Part shown: piece after piece, positions 34,812 through 47,659 of the stretch
How positions within the stretch are numbered: position 1 is the first letter of the stretch
How the letters are laid out: each line of letters opens with the position of its first letter
NCBI RefSeq assembly: GCF_001949145.1
Contig: NW_019091491.1
Span: forward strand, 1,321,045 to 1,385,044
DNA: 64,000 nucleotides
Reading direction: 5' to 3'
From: Acanthaster planci
Taxonomy: Eukaryota > Echinodermata > Asteroidea > Valvatida > Acanthasteridae
Notes under the pieces: generated by a model
What the model saw: only the letters and a program-made list of their open reading frames with translations
What the model was told of the DNA's origin: nothing
Databases searched by the model: none
Translations under genes and position numbers: made by a program

Positions 34812-35330
34812 AGGTGCACCTATGGTAAATAGGCACAAGAGCCGTCCGCCGAACTTATTAACAAAAGTTCTTCACTCTTATTTTCTATATTAAAGGGTCC
34901 TGAGAGCCATGGAATTGGGGAATTAAAGAAATATGGCACTGAACCTCTTACCCGGACTCAGGGCTTCCAATTCTGAGCGATTTGGATGCAGTCAGGTCCA
35001 AAAGTGGCACTATTTAGCCGTTTTGCAGAGGGGCGCATTTCCAAAGTGGCTACATTTACAGGCAGTGAAATTTCCTTCATTTAGGGGTTGTGTGCCTTGG
35101 GTGAGACTTTCTCGAAATTTTATCAGTCAACCCACTAAAAGATGAAAGGAAAATGAAAGAGGATATAATCAACATCGTTTTTTCGTGCAGCCTCAACACC
35201 TGTGAGAATTGTATTTTTTTAAATATTTGTAAAGTATGGGGTCTTATCACTGCTGCCTATGGGAATTTATTTGCTGTGGTACACCCAATAGATCTAGAGA
35301 ATGGCAGCGGCCATGTTGTTTTGGAGCTCC
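34812..35330 (+). repeat. Long direct repeat, copy 2
   Basis: Partner of 30,777-31,450. Carries about 30 bases not in copy 1 (around 34,977-35,010, ctgagcgatttggatgcagt) and lacks the roughly 200-base segment of copy 1. Confidence 0.85.
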
Positions 35331-36234
35331 ACAACCCACGCAGACACTCTGTCGTAATTGAGAACCAAAACCCCAGGAGAATTAGACACATCAACAGCCT
35401 GGGTTCTTGGTGAGCAAACTGTATTTCATTCCTGTCAAGCAAAAATTTACTTTAAAGTGAAATTTGAAAAGAGAATACTAGTATGATATTGAACAATCCC
35501 GTAGAGTTGTTTGCATCTAATAGCATAAGTGAGCCGGTGATCAAAGTGCTTTGGACCAAATCCATTGTCACAGTGAGTCTGCAGTACACACAAAAGCCGT
35601 TCAATTTATCTACTACCTATGCACCGTTTTGCATGCAGTCGGTGCTAGTAATGAATATTTATGACTTTGACTGCGTCTACAATTCCGTTGACCTCACCTA
35701 GAGACTCATTTTTCTTGCACCAGAAGCCCATAGCTCCTCTTAATACTACCCTGATGGCCATTAGATGAAGATTTGTGACAACACACAAATTGATTTCAAT
35801 CAATTGAAATAAATACTGTTTCTAGATTGATCTTATGTGACCCACTCTTTTAAAAAGAGTCACAAGTTGCCAAAGCTACGTGTACTCTTGGGTGACAGAG
35901 CTTTAGAAGAGTCTTGCACCATGGTTATCAGAAGGAGCCCTCCACGTGTTTCACCCACACATTATGTTCATTTCCTTCATCACACTAAAATGAGTGATAC
36001 ATGTACATCAACATAAAAAGCTCAGCTTCCTCTTTCTATTTCAAACTAAAACAAAATTACAAACAACCTCATGAGTAATTTTCAAAGAGAAGGTTACATG
36101 CAACACCCTATTATTTTTTATACATTCTATCACTTCACAGTACTCCATAAATTGACATTTCTTATTGTTTTCTTTAGTCTTAACTCCAGCTTACTTGTTG
36201 CCCTCTATCCAGTGACATGTATTTTGTGATACCT
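35331..36234. other. Non-coding stretch
   Basis: Sequence between the direct repeat and the right inverted arm. Open frame at 35,483-35,701 has no recognisable features. Nothing else seen. Confidence 0.45.
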
Positions 36235-37159
36235 GCTCACAGCATTAATATTATCGTGCACACCAAGGGGTGGAAAACATCATTATATCAGGCTACAAAT
36301 ACCAGCTTGACTGTCAGTACTGAAATTTACAAACCGGGGCCTTAAACTCTTCCTCAGAATCTTTTTAAGTGCAGAGAATGTCAGACAGAACTATGCCATA
36401 GCGGCGTGTTTGCATACTTTTTCTTAAGTAAAGAGTGCGGATAAGCATATTTTCATTTTTGCTAATAGATATCTCGGTGCTGCTTTCTTAAAACTATCGT
36501 CTGTATTTGATAAGAACCTGGTAGGATGAGTTACAGAATGAAATAGTTCATTTGCAAGGAGACCACTTAAGTGCATACATGCTTTCGTTTCTAGTTGAGT
36601 ACCGTACAAAAAATAAAAACTGTTTAGAACAACATTTTCAACATTATCGTATTCCTCTAATGTGTTTGCCCGTTTAATAGCGTCTCAGAATGAATCGCGC
36701 AAAGAAGCAATTAATTTGCAAAGAAACAAGAAGTACCGGGCACGGACGAATGATGTGCGAACTGCACTATTTTTGGTTCCTTCAGGCGATCGCTTACTTT
36801 TTTGGCCGTATAGAGGTGATGTTCTTTTAACTGCGTGCGTGTTGAATCCTACTTTAATACTGGGCGACAGTGGGCTTGATCGGGAAAACTGATAATCTCA
36901 GTAAACTTCGAAAATAATTCGCCAGGGGGGGGAGGCGGGACTAAAACCATTTTTTCGGTTGCTAAGCGAAAAACATTACTTTGTGAAAAGGCGAGACAAC
37001 GTGTACACAACACATCAGAAAAAAGTGATTGGCGCGAATGATAACGAACTGGTGGTGCTAAGGAGGAAGAAGTTACACCCAACTGTATTTAGGTCCTCAT
37101 TCTCATACCAGTACTAGGCAAAACTTCGTCCTAAGTAATTGAAAATAAATTCACAATTC

Positions 37160-39223
37160 TTATTTTACACTGTTTGAACTACGGCTAGTCACGTCAGAGA
37201 ATCTCCCTGTGCTGCGTGACATCGTGTTCTTACGGCAGCGGAGAATACGCAGAAAGGCCTCCTTGAACAGTGGGTTGGCGACGGCGTAGCAAAACGGATT
37301 AACCGTGCTGCTCAAATGACTCATCCAGGCTAACACCTGAAAATGGATCATACAATACGGTACATGGTCAAACGATCGACTTCGAGTCACTCTATTAAGG
37401 AGGATAAGGTGTTGGAGGCAAAGACATAAGGCGTTATCTTAATGGCAGAAGACAGAGGGCAATTACTGGCAGCGTACACGGGAGAGGGGGGTCCAGTGGT
37501 TCCACCCACTTTTTTAGTTAGTCAGTCAGTCGGATAAGTCCCCTCCCTCCACGATTTCCATGTCCTACAATGGGCCGAGGCTGAATGGGCTGACTTATTA
37601 ATGGCTGATGGTCTCACAACTGGCCCCCATTTTGAAAGTCGTTCCACCTCCAGAGAGGACAACTCGCTCTCTCTCTCCACGCCTATTAGTCTTGGCCCAA
37701 GACAGGGATTTCCTCAAGTCCATTAAAAAATCTCGGTCCGAAAGGCGAAACTTCGTTCACCACGAAATTAAAAGACTGCTCCATTTGTCTACGTAGCCTG
37801 ATAACCTTCAATTTTACAAATCAACTAGGCAAAGAATGATGACTGTGCTCATGCTTTACCCAAGCTCTATAAAGCAGCTACGGCTTAGACTTTCAATGCA
37901 CCAACTTCTGTCACAGAATAAATTGGGAATCCCGTGTTGCAAGAAAGCAACGACTGAACTGAATGTTCATAAAAAAACACTCACCTTGAAGATGTTCGTA
38001 ATTGACAGCGGTAAGCTCACTGGGTCAACTGCTGCCCACAAGGCAAACACTGACCACGGCATGGCAGACACGATCATGGTAGTGAAGACAAAGGTGAGGG
38101 TGCGGGTGGCACGACGAGTGGCCAGACGACTCTCACGTTTCGACGATTTTCCAGAGCGCACTGAGTGGCCCGGTCTGTCGCGGTGGTGACGAGGCCCTGC
38201 TGAGGGCGTAGCTCTTCTTCGCGTTGTCCCACTCGATTTAGGGTTCTTTGGGGCTTGACCTGTGTGATCATCTTCCGCAGAAACCTCGAAGGCTGGGTTG
38301 GTCATTCCTAAGGAGACTGCGGCCGAGACGCTTAAGACAGAGGTAACCGGTTCCGCGTCCCTCAGCTCTGACACTCCTATTCGTTCAGGTAATTCGGCAT
38401 CAGAGCGATAACTCGCCAAAGAAAGTTCTTTGGGTAACGCCTTTCTCTTTTGATTGTCTCCGAGGATTGTCGCTTTTCCAGGGCCTCGACTTTTGTCAAC
38501 ACCTTTGCGAATAATAGCGCAGTAGACAAAAGCATACAGGACAACCGCCACGCTCATGGGTGCCCAGGACAGAGTGAGTACCGTAAATGTTAACAACGAT
38601 GGATAGAAGGCGTATGGGCCGTGACACAAGGGAGGTTGCACCCGAGAGATGACCCCTGTGTACGGGAGAATAATGATTACAGGCGTCCACAGCAGTACGG
38701 GGATGAAGTAACCGAGGAATATCAGGAAGCATGCGTGGCCCAGCGTCTTCTCCGACAAATGTTTCAGCGGCATGTTGGTCGCCCGGAACCGATCGTAGCA
38801 TATGACAAGCGTCATCATGAAGGTTGCTTGCAGGAAAATGTGATCGAGATATGTGGCACAAGTGCAGAAAGCCTCACCAAAAAGCCAGTTCTCATTGTAG
38901 TCTTTCAAGAATCCTAGCACGGGCATAACGCCGCCACTGACCAGGTCTGCAACTGCTAAGCCTACGACGTAATAATTGGTATAGGTGCGCAGTCTCTTTG
39001 TTGTTGCGTACGCGTAAAGAACTAAAACATTTGCCCAAAATGTAATGAACAGGACAACTGCACGGATCACGACATAAGGAATTAGCCATGTGGGTGTTTC
39101 GGGTGCATCTTGGACAGGATCAGACTCGGTATAAAGCAAGGCTTCCGTCAGAGTGCTTTCATTAAGTAAGTAGTCACTAATATCAGTGCGTGCTGTAGAA
39201 TAAGGTCCATTCGGGGATTCCAT
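37160..39223 (-). CDS. Rhodopsin-class GPCR, amine/muscarinic-receptor-like (two exons)
   Basis: Exon 1 runs 39,223-37,985 from ATG at 39,223. Exon 2 runs 37,336-37,160. Donor aag|gtgagt and acceptor cctgaaaatgg-side cag; intron 648 bp, phase 0. The 471-residue product has an N-glycosylation sequon (LNESTL) and TM1 with ANVLVLYAYATTKRLRTYTNYY. TM3 ends in YDRF (38,786-38,797, the DRY site) followed by ATNMPLKHL. A long third cytoplasmic loop is rich in charged residues. TM6 has MPWSVFALWAAV, and TM7 has STVNPFCYAVANPLFKEAFLRIL (NPFCY at 37,286-37,300). TM7 and the loop layout are like muscarinic/histamine-type receptors, but the TM3 aspartate expected for amine binding is not obvious, so the ligand is unknown. 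A possible acceptor (tttgcag) at about 39,376 suggests a separate 5' UTR exon. Confidence 0.85.
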
Positions 39224-40349
39224 TGTCAGTGTTGCCGGGCTGCTGTCACTTAGCCACGCGAAAAGACCTTTACTCGAGACGTGACCAGACTCTGTTGGTA
39301 ACGTGAACAACCAAGTTGTACCAGTCTCCAAGAACTTTACAGGCCAGTTTCGTTGTAAGTGGAATGCTCGATATGTCTGCAAATCACACAATGCAGGAGT
39401 TCAACAGAGCGACATCATGCTTTCAGGGCAAACAGGGAATACTTTTATAACCACGTTACTCCGAAATTTGACATCTTTGTGTGGCATGCTATATCGCAAC
39501 GATGTAACGTACACAAGACTGTTTTACAACTTGTCTTGAATTTAGACATAGGCTAAATTTTACTCAGACCTTTCATTCTGAATGAGACCCACGTCGATAG
39601 CTCTGAAGTCATTCTAATGGCTCATTTCGAGCGCTCAGCAAGCCTTGCATTTATGCCTGGTCTGCGTACACGGAGGTCTGTGCTCGTGTGAGGATGGATT
39701 CAGAGGTGTCTCCCTTTAAAGAGGATATCGCTTTCACTCCCTGATTGCATCTGCCACAGCCCAATTGCGTAGTCGTGTCTTCCCGTCACGCGGGATTTAA
39801 ACAAATCCATTGATTATAAGACACTAGGGACGACAAAACACTCTGAAGTTGGCCTCTATGGGGCAATTAGATTACCGAGGCAACACCCCACTCCTATTGA
39901 AGGCGTCGAATTAAAAGACTCAGACTGCAACAATCTTGACGTCTTTGAGTAAATCTCATTGTGTGAATGCCTCAGGGGTTCATAACTCGACGCAGCGGCA
40001 TAATAGCTGTAGTTGTCGAACAAATACACCAATTATTGTGCCTGTAATTAGATTTCCTGCACCAAATCGACAAGATAATGCTTGCTGATACTCTGACGAC
40101 TGAAAAGTGCAAAGAAAAAATGGCGCCTGTAATATATTATTTGATAGGAAAGTGGTACCGTACTTTCCATTATGTAGATGTTCCGGTGGACAAACTTGCG
40201 AATCAAAAATGACAGTGAAACAGCTGAGCGCACAGTATTCAACTTATAGCCAATCACCCCTTGATCTCTCGGTGTTAAGTCTGTTCGCGGCAAGAGGACC
40301 CAGCCCATAAGTTCACTTTTTAATGTGCCCACGGTTTTCATGTGATCCC

Positions 40350-40740
40350 TTCTGTCGTTATGTTCAGCTGAATAAAAGCTTTACACATCATCATGCAGTA
40401 CAGAGGGTGGAGGCTTATCGAACAGCCCCTTGCTCTTGTCTTTTCTCATTTGTACATGGACTACTTTTTCTTTATCTTATCAAAAGTTCTATTTTTTTCA
40501 TTAAGTACACGTATTTGAAAAAAAGTTATTTGCATTCACTTTGCTAATTTCAATGTACCAAGTTTCTTTAATTTCTGATGGATTTTTTAAAGCTTATCTA
40601 TTTTTCAATTTCTATGTACCTTGTTCCCTTAATTATCAATTTACTTCTTTTTAAAGAGCATGGAATAAACGTTTTTGAATTGAATTGAAAACAAAGAAAA
40701 TACCCAAACAATGTTGCTTGCCAAGTTGCCGTTCACACAG
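40350..40740. other. Segment present only in the right arm; possible LINE 3' tail
   Basis: Has no counterpart in the left arm at the equivalent point. It ends near aataaacgttttt followed by ttgaattgaattga, resembling the short tandem repeats at the 3' end of some LINEs. No coding part seen. Confidence 0.3.
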
Positions 40741-41299
40741 CGCAAGACACTCGAGCTGGTTCTCTAGTGATCATATTTTTTCTCTCTCTGAGTACCAAAC
40801 TTTGCCAAGCAATAATGTATACTGACCAACTTTATGAAATTGACCATAATAGCTTTTACCGGTTTCAAATTCAAGTTGATACTATTTCAGTGTTTGATGT
40901 AAACAGTTTGAATGCTCACGAGTTGCTTTAGAATGCTAAGGAATACGCTTATCAAGTGGAAAACCAAATCCATCCCATTTTTCCCCGCTCCGTGGAAAAT
41001 AATAATGTCCTGAAGAAATCCTGAGAAATATTCCTATACATTTTGTTTTTTATTCAAAACATTTTCGTCTGCACATCTCTTTTCAAATTTTGCTTTTCAT
41101 CTTTGTATTGTTTGTTGAGGGTACATTTCAATGTACACGTCAATTTAGTGGTCACAGTCAGTACAGCAAGGGGTGAAAAAAAAATAAACCTGCAATGAAA
41201 TGGTATTTTCGTAATGATGAGTGACAAGTTCATAAATATAAAAGACCTCAACAAATGATTGGACACCTGCAAGAGGATGGCGTGGAATTCATCACCCTT

Positions 41300-42400
41300 A
41301 GCGGCAACTGTGTTACACTGCAGTGTAAATACTGTTCATCATAGAAAGGGAAACGTGCAATAAATGGATGATACTAGTATCTGTGTGAATTTTTATATAC
41401 ATCGACATGATGGAATAGGTTGTAACGGTAATACTTATATACATAATGTGTGGCTATATTTTCCATTTGAAAATAAAATACTTCAGCCGGTGTCGCATTT
41501 GTTACGAAGTCGCCTCTATTCCAAGCAAAACAACATAACAGACAAAAAAAATTAATCATGGGAATGAAACACTGCAACAATGAATACTGGAATCAAGGGT
41601 TTTTAAGGAACAAGAAAATAACTAAATTAAACTATATACACTTGACCAAAGTACACTTCTGAGACCAGCAATTTGAAAAAAGGAGTTATACGTTACAAAG
41701 TAAATCAATTAACCTGTTTGGCAGTGGTTGCGGAAGAGGAGGTACCTTCGTGAGACAGTTCTTGCCGTCGACAGGACTGCTTGACTGGTTGCTGGGTCAG
41801 CTGGTGGGAACTCAGGCTTGTGGACCGGTTGAGAGGGTCAGGTCACAGGGCGTGACTGTGATGAGGAGATTGCTAGCAGTAGTTTGGCTAAGCAATCTAA
41901 ACGGAGACCTCAGCCGGGCGATGGGGCTATCAACGATCACGTATAACGCCTTAAGAGTGTAGAATTACGGCAAAGCTAAAGAGAGAAGGGCCTCGCCATG
42001 CCCCGGCAGTCCAAAGCTCAGAATCCGCGGAGGGATGAAATTCCTGCATTGTTAAAGTCCAGTAGAACATTCCTGTTACCGTTTAGGAATGTGGCCAGAC
42101 CCCTAGTGCGATTAACTATTTGAATCCAGTAACTGCACTTCCATTTACTAATTTACATAATCGTAAGCTTGCAAGTTCTTAATACAATACAGGTTGACTA
42201 TGAGTCGCGGAATACGAATTCGTTGTAAATTCAGTTACCTTCTGCTCACATAATTTAGTTCTGAGGTTTGTGCGAAATGCATGTCCCCGTGTATGACAGA
42301 AAGACAGTGTTAGGTGGGAAGAGTTTTTGGTTCTTCAACAGTCACACTTTTTCAGCCTGCTGATCACTCCAATGCTCCAGGAAACAGATGCCAAGAAAGT
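41300..42400. other. Non-coding stretch
   Basis: No gene or known element recognised. Lies between two displaced blocks of the inverted duplication. Confidence 0.4.
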
Positions 42401-42913
42401 GTGAGTTTCAGTGCACAGACGCGCGTGAATTTTTGTGACACTCAAGGGCAAATGGAAAATTGTTTTCTGCCCTCAACACAACTATACACCGCGTGGGAAT
42501 GCTAATGTTTGCTACCCACATAAAATATTCCATTCAAAGCAAGGGTGTAGGGGCACCCGCTTGGACATGTTTTCTGAGGGGATGGGGCAGTTTCTGGGCA
42601 ATGTTTGGGGGTAATCACTCCTAATGGAAACCAGCCATCTACATGTACCTGTAAATTATCTTTTCATGACACAAAAATACATAATTCAGACCATCCAAAT
42701 CCACTTTGGGCAGAAGCACCCCCTTTTCAGTTGCCAAAAAAAACCCCAAACCAAACCAAACAAAACAAAAGTTTGTCAAAAACTTCAATTTGTTGTCGTT
42801 CGTGAACCAGCGAAGTGCAGTTTTGACCAAAGGCGCACTGTTCGGAAAATGGTATGCTCTCTTAATTGGTCCGGCTTGAGGCTCACAGTCATAGAGTCTT
42901 ACATCATTCATGT

Positions 42914-43011
42914 ACATGTAGGCCTAGCATTACTGAGTGGAGCATTAATTACTATTCCTCTTCTTCGAATACTAACGCTCCACTCGGTAGAGCTAATGCA
43001 GGCCTACATGT
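42914..43011. repeat. Small foldback element
   Basis: 98 bp that begins acatgtaggcct and ends with its reverse complement. The arms pair over about 35 bases, including gcatta and gagtggagc. A hairpin-forming foldback, possibly a tiny MITE. Confidence 0.7.
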
Positions 43012-43094
43012 CAATTTCATTCAGGAAGTACAAGTTTTTTTAGTTTTTTTTAAGAAAAACTGCATTAATAGTCTGCAATGTGAGTGCTTCATTA

Positions 43095-44432
43095 AAGTAG
43101 CCTACTACTAGTTGGCCATTATTTTCATACACTGGACAGCAAAAGAAACTTGCCACTTCTGTCAAAGGCCACACGTAAAAAATCACCCCATAGAAATAAA
43201 CAATTTTTGTACACAGGTATGCTGCAATACTCCTCACTAATCACATGCACAAAAGCAAGTGATTATCTTTAGAATGTAATAACAGGCCATCTATAAAGGA
43301 GATCCGCTTACATTATTAGTTTAAGGGTGCCAAGGCAAAGGAAGACGGGCAGATAAAGCTCAAATGTAACTGTCTCAATTATACAGAGTTTTATTTATAC
43401 GTCAACTTTTGAGGGTTCAAATATCTAGGCTTGATCACAGTTAACTACAATTCAAATCCTTTATTCCTAAAATTCCTATAATTCCCCCAAATCCCCGAAT
43501 GCCAGGCCGGTGTGCGACCGTGGACTTGGCCTTCCAGACAGCACCTAATAATGAACAATGTGTGAAGTAAAGATCAAAACCCTTTAGTGTAAATCATACG
43601 AGTCGCCACACAAACAAACAGCTGAAGTACAATGTAGAACGAACACGACAATATCACATGTACGCTTCACGTGAAACCTTTACATTCAAGACGCTGAATT
43701 TTCACTCCAAAATCACTCATTCCGCGTTCTGCTGTTACCCCAATAATCATCACGTCGGGTCACACACTATGGAGTCATAGATTGCGAAGGTGAAGATACT
43801 ACAAATCAGCTATTACAGCGTAAAAAGCTAGTTTTCATGGTAACAGATTAATCCCAAGATACTCTGTGCTGCCCACACCGGAAAGGATTATAGTTATTAC
43901 TCGCACGCCCACCGCACTTCCTTCGCGGGAATTTGTTATACATTTCCAACGGGCTGGGCGGCGTGCCAATTAAATTATGGTGCCCCTTTAAACACGCTTC
44001 CCTACAATAATGAAGAAGACAATGACATGCACAGCAACTTGATTGCTGCATCACACACAAAAGCACTCTCCACCAAGCAAAAATGACCCATGAATGAACA
44101 ACATTTTAAACAATCAATGACAACGTGAACACCTGTTTTGCCAAAATGATGTGCATGAGTGGTTTCTGCATAGGGATGTCACCCTTACTGACTACTCATA
44201 CACATTATGGAAAAGGGATGATTGCGACTTCTTTATTTTGTCCTGTGACATTGATTTCGTAAAACTTACGGCTCATTCTGTTACTTTCTGTGACTTTTGG
44301 GCATGTGATTAGTAAGGGGTATTGCAGCATACGTGTGTACAAAAATTGTTTATTTCTATGGAGTGAATTTTTATGTGTGGCCTTTGACAGGAATGGCAAG
44401 TTTCTGTTGCTGTCCAGTTTAGTAGGCCTAGT
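43095..44432. repeat. 1.3-kb segment with inverted flanking repeats
   Basis: 43,095-43,250 and 44,300-44,432 are inverted copies. Both contain gctgtccag, ggcctttgacag, acaaaaattgtttatttcta and gcatgtgattagt on opposite strands. They enclose the outer block of the right duplication arm. Could be a non-autonomous transposon with long inverted repeats or a local rearrangement. Confidence 0.7.
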
Positions 44433-47008
44433 GGCACAGCATTTCAGATTAGCCTAAGTCATCAGGGAACATACTATCGTCTATTTTGCCCCAATCAAAA
44501 AAAAAGAATCAAAAAAGAAAAAAACGTATACATTTAGTACTTCCTAAGACGGAAAGAGTTTAATTTGAAGTAACGGACTTGATGCCACTGTGCACAACCC
44601 TTTGTGCACACTGCACAGGTAAATGCTTCGGAGTTTTCCCTATAAGGAAAATTTATGTTCTTCGTATATGGAATTCGTCCCCGTCTTTTTACAAGTAAAT
44701 GAGCATGAACAGTAAGCGCACATGCACGACCGTGGCAACAGGTCAGGCACGTCATGCATGTTGCTCCGATTTCAATCATTTATTGTGCAAATATCGAATT
44801 AATTTCTGCAGAAATAAATTAATACGTAGCTGCAGTGGAGCACTTGGTAAATGCTGGATAGGGCTTTCAGTTGCCATCAGGGCATTATCATCCAAAATTT
44901 CTGATTTGTATCATTCATCCTGAGATTTCTCCATAGACTTGTGCACACTGCTGAACTAATTCTGCCTGTGGTTTCTATGGTTTGGGGCGCAGTCCAGACG
45001 GTGATTTCCATAGGCGCTGTCGGTCTATAGGATATGTATGTCTATGAAGACAACGTACATGTTCTTCAGCTGGGCGTCTCTCTTCATATATATAAAGGAA
45101 CAGGTGTACAAATTCCCAATGCGACAACACAACGGCACGACGATGCAACGGCACGACACTTAAAATGGCAGTAATGGTATTCCATACCACTGTGTCTGCT
45201 TAACGACCTGATTAACCTGACTGTGGATGGCATTCATGCATGTAACAACTGCACTACATATTCAAACATTTCTAAAGAGAGTGCCAACGGTAGCTCACGC
45301 TACATAAAAGACTCCATTTTTATACATGGGGTGTCACTTTTTGATTAGTGCCAGTTTCTTTTGTTGATATCGGTTTTAATATGACGCTTAAAGACAACGT
45401 TTACATTAATGTTCAAGAATAGATCTATTAACTATCTTCTTGGTAAAAGAACCGATGCTTATATTTTAAATTATCTTTTTAGAATAGTTTAAAACACCTT
45501 CAATGAACGAGACTTTGGTTGCTGCTAATTAACGTTCAGCTAAGCTTTTTATACACCAATCAAACTGCCCCTATAAATAGACATTCATATAATCAGGGCT
45601 CTATTGCCAATCAGAGCGCTCAGTCCAATTTTGGTAGCAAGCCCTGTATTTTGTGCACAAAAGGGCTTGCAGATTGCTCAAGTGGGTTGGGCACCGCCGA
45701 ACACGCGTATTAGGAATCAAGGTTGCACTGACCGTTCCCACGTTTTATTAAATTGCACGACGAACGGCACGCATCGCTGGGAAGGTGGACTTTACCTGCC
45801 AATTACCGACTTGGCTTCAAGTCTAGTTTTCTGTTGATTTTGTTTTATTTTGAGCACCGAACTTTACCAAGTAATGCTGTATGCTTACCAGCGCTCTGAA
45901 ACTGACCATAGGTCTTCACGGGCTTCGCATTCAAATTAATACCATTTTTGTGTTTGGTATATGAAATATGAATGTTTTCGGGTATTATGGCGTCAGAATA
46001 TACGCCTATGAAGTGGCAGATAAAAATCCATTCCACCGTGCTCCGCCTCGTGGGAAAGAATATATTACCTCTCACCTAAGAATATTCTAAAGAAATCCTG
46101 AAAAATATTCCTACACTTCCTGCATTCAAAATATTTGCGTCAAACATGTGGTCTTCCAACTTTGGAAAAGGAGGTCGGTTGGCCAGCTTTTACAAAGAAT
46201 TGTTGATAACTGTCGCCATGCATGCTTTTGAGGGCAGCTGATGATTTGTTGAACTGAGCTGTTGCTCTGGTGGGTAAATCAGACCAGACGTGGAGTTGAT
46301 CTCCGTCATGATTAGGATCTTTACAATGTCGCTACGGGCTAAGATAAGGCTAAAAAAAAGTTTCCGGTTTCTGGTCGTCGCGTGCGTCGCCGTAGACCTG
46401 CGCATCGGCAAAATAAACCATATATTTTTATTTTGCATAAAACGTTTTCCAAAAGCCGCCAAACTTACTTGATTGGCAGGAATTCTATTACAGCGTAGAT
46501 TTAATGTGTTTTGATGGGTGGGGTTGAGTAATATGTATGGTGAAGGAATCCTCCTAGGCCTCCACACATTTCAGTCGGGCACTATTATCAGATGACGTCA
46601 TTCGTGTATCTTTACACGAAGGTAGTGTCCGAATCAGTTGGCTGCAGCTTGATATCATGTATGATTTTATGGAAACTAGCTGTGGATGCTGTCAAATACT
46701 CGGTGTAATTTCCGACCGTAGCCAATTGATTCGGACCCGGCCCATGTAAGTCTGTGAACCAGACAAACGAAGTGGTCTTAGGTCCTGCGTAAGTTAACAT
46801 GTTGAAAACGGTTCTGAGCAACAAACCGTGAGGGGCCAGTCTATTCAGTGTCAGCGAGGCAGTGGCGGTACATACGTATGCATGATGTAGTGCAGTGCAT
46901 GCAGAGGCGATGGACATCGCGTTTTGACAACCATACATGTAACAACCCATACATTGTCACTTGCCAAGAACAAATGTAGATTAGAGTGAGAGAATATTTT
47001 TTTCTGGT
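44433..47008. other. Non-coding stretch
   Basis: Contains a third copy of part of the duplicated block (45,853-46,115) and a short acggcacgac direct repeat near 45,130-45,160. Open frames (44,534-44,779 and 46,612-46,950, both minus) show no recognisable domain and are not called. Confidence 0.45.
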
Positions 47009-47573
47009 ATGTTTCGTTGGTCTCCAACAACCATTTCAGAAATGATGGCCTTTGTATGCGCATTCTTTGGGTTTATGCGCATTAGCGAGTTCGCTGCAGT
47101 TGCCGAATCTCACATCCAACAGTCATTCCTCCATGCGTCTGACGTACACATTTTGGATGTAGACGATGACAATGCGCCAGCGTTTATTTCCTTTCGGCAC
47201 ACAAAAGCTAATCAAACTGGTCCTCCTCAAGTAATTCGCTTGGTGCGCTCAGTTGATAAAAGTGTCTGCCCAATCTGTGCACTGACAAACTTCTCACGGA
47301 CTCGCCCCAAATCGCCCGGCGCTTTTTTTCTGCCTCTGCGAGGGCGAGCCACTGACAAGGTATCAAGTTAATGCCACTTTGCGAAAAGTTCTTGTTTTTT
47401 TAGGGCTCGTGGACACTCACTTTCGCTCCCACTCCTTTTGCATCGGAGTGGCATCAACCGCATCCGCGTTGGGTTTTCCCCTGGAGCAGATCAAGACAAT
47501 GGGCCGCTGGTGTTCGGAGGCCGCTCAGCGTTATATTTGCCCGCTGGTATCGTGGCATTGTCCCAACGTGTAA
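47009..47573 (+). pseudogene. Tyrosine recombinase of a Ngaro/DIRS-type element (broken)
   Basis: The frame from 47,009 has FGFMRISEF with the first catalytic Arg (47,078-47,080) and a middle region FISFRHTKANQ. After a stop/frameshift at about 47,371 comes RSHSFCIGVASTASALG, with the H-x-x-R box reading His-Ser-Phe-Cys (Arg lost at 47,439-47,441). Then GRWCSEAAQRYI carries the nucleophile Tyr (47,532-47,534). This arrangement is that of the tyrosine recombinases that DIRS/Ngaro retrotransposons use instead of a DDE integrase. The reverse transcriptase is not present upstream. Confidence 0.82.
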
Positions 47574-47659
47574 TCATAAATAAAAAATACAATATTGAAA
47601 GTAATACTGTTGTTGAACAGCAACAACAACACGAGAACATTCCTTGTTCCTCTCCCCTT

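Larger units (their letters stand above)
36235..44010 (-). repeat. Right arm of the large inverted duplication
   Basis: Inverted partner of 17,197-23,905. The order is not fully collinear. The block equal to 17.2-17.9 kb lies at the outer end (43,320-44,010). Blocks equal to 13.7 kb and 15.0-15.5 kb (42,400-42,570 and 40,740-41,300) sit between it and the GPCR flank. A third copy of part of the 15.2-15.5 kb block lies at 45,853-46,115. So there has been at least one further rearrangement. Confidence 0.82.

Noticed and set aside
44534-44779. Minus-strand frame with several Cys/His residues
   Set aside because: Looked zinc-finger-like at first (CMTCLTCCHGRAC), but spacing fits no family and there is no start or splice support.
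46612-46950. 112-residue minus-strand open frame
   Set aside because: No recognisable motif, no splice sites in phase, and it lies next to transposon debris.
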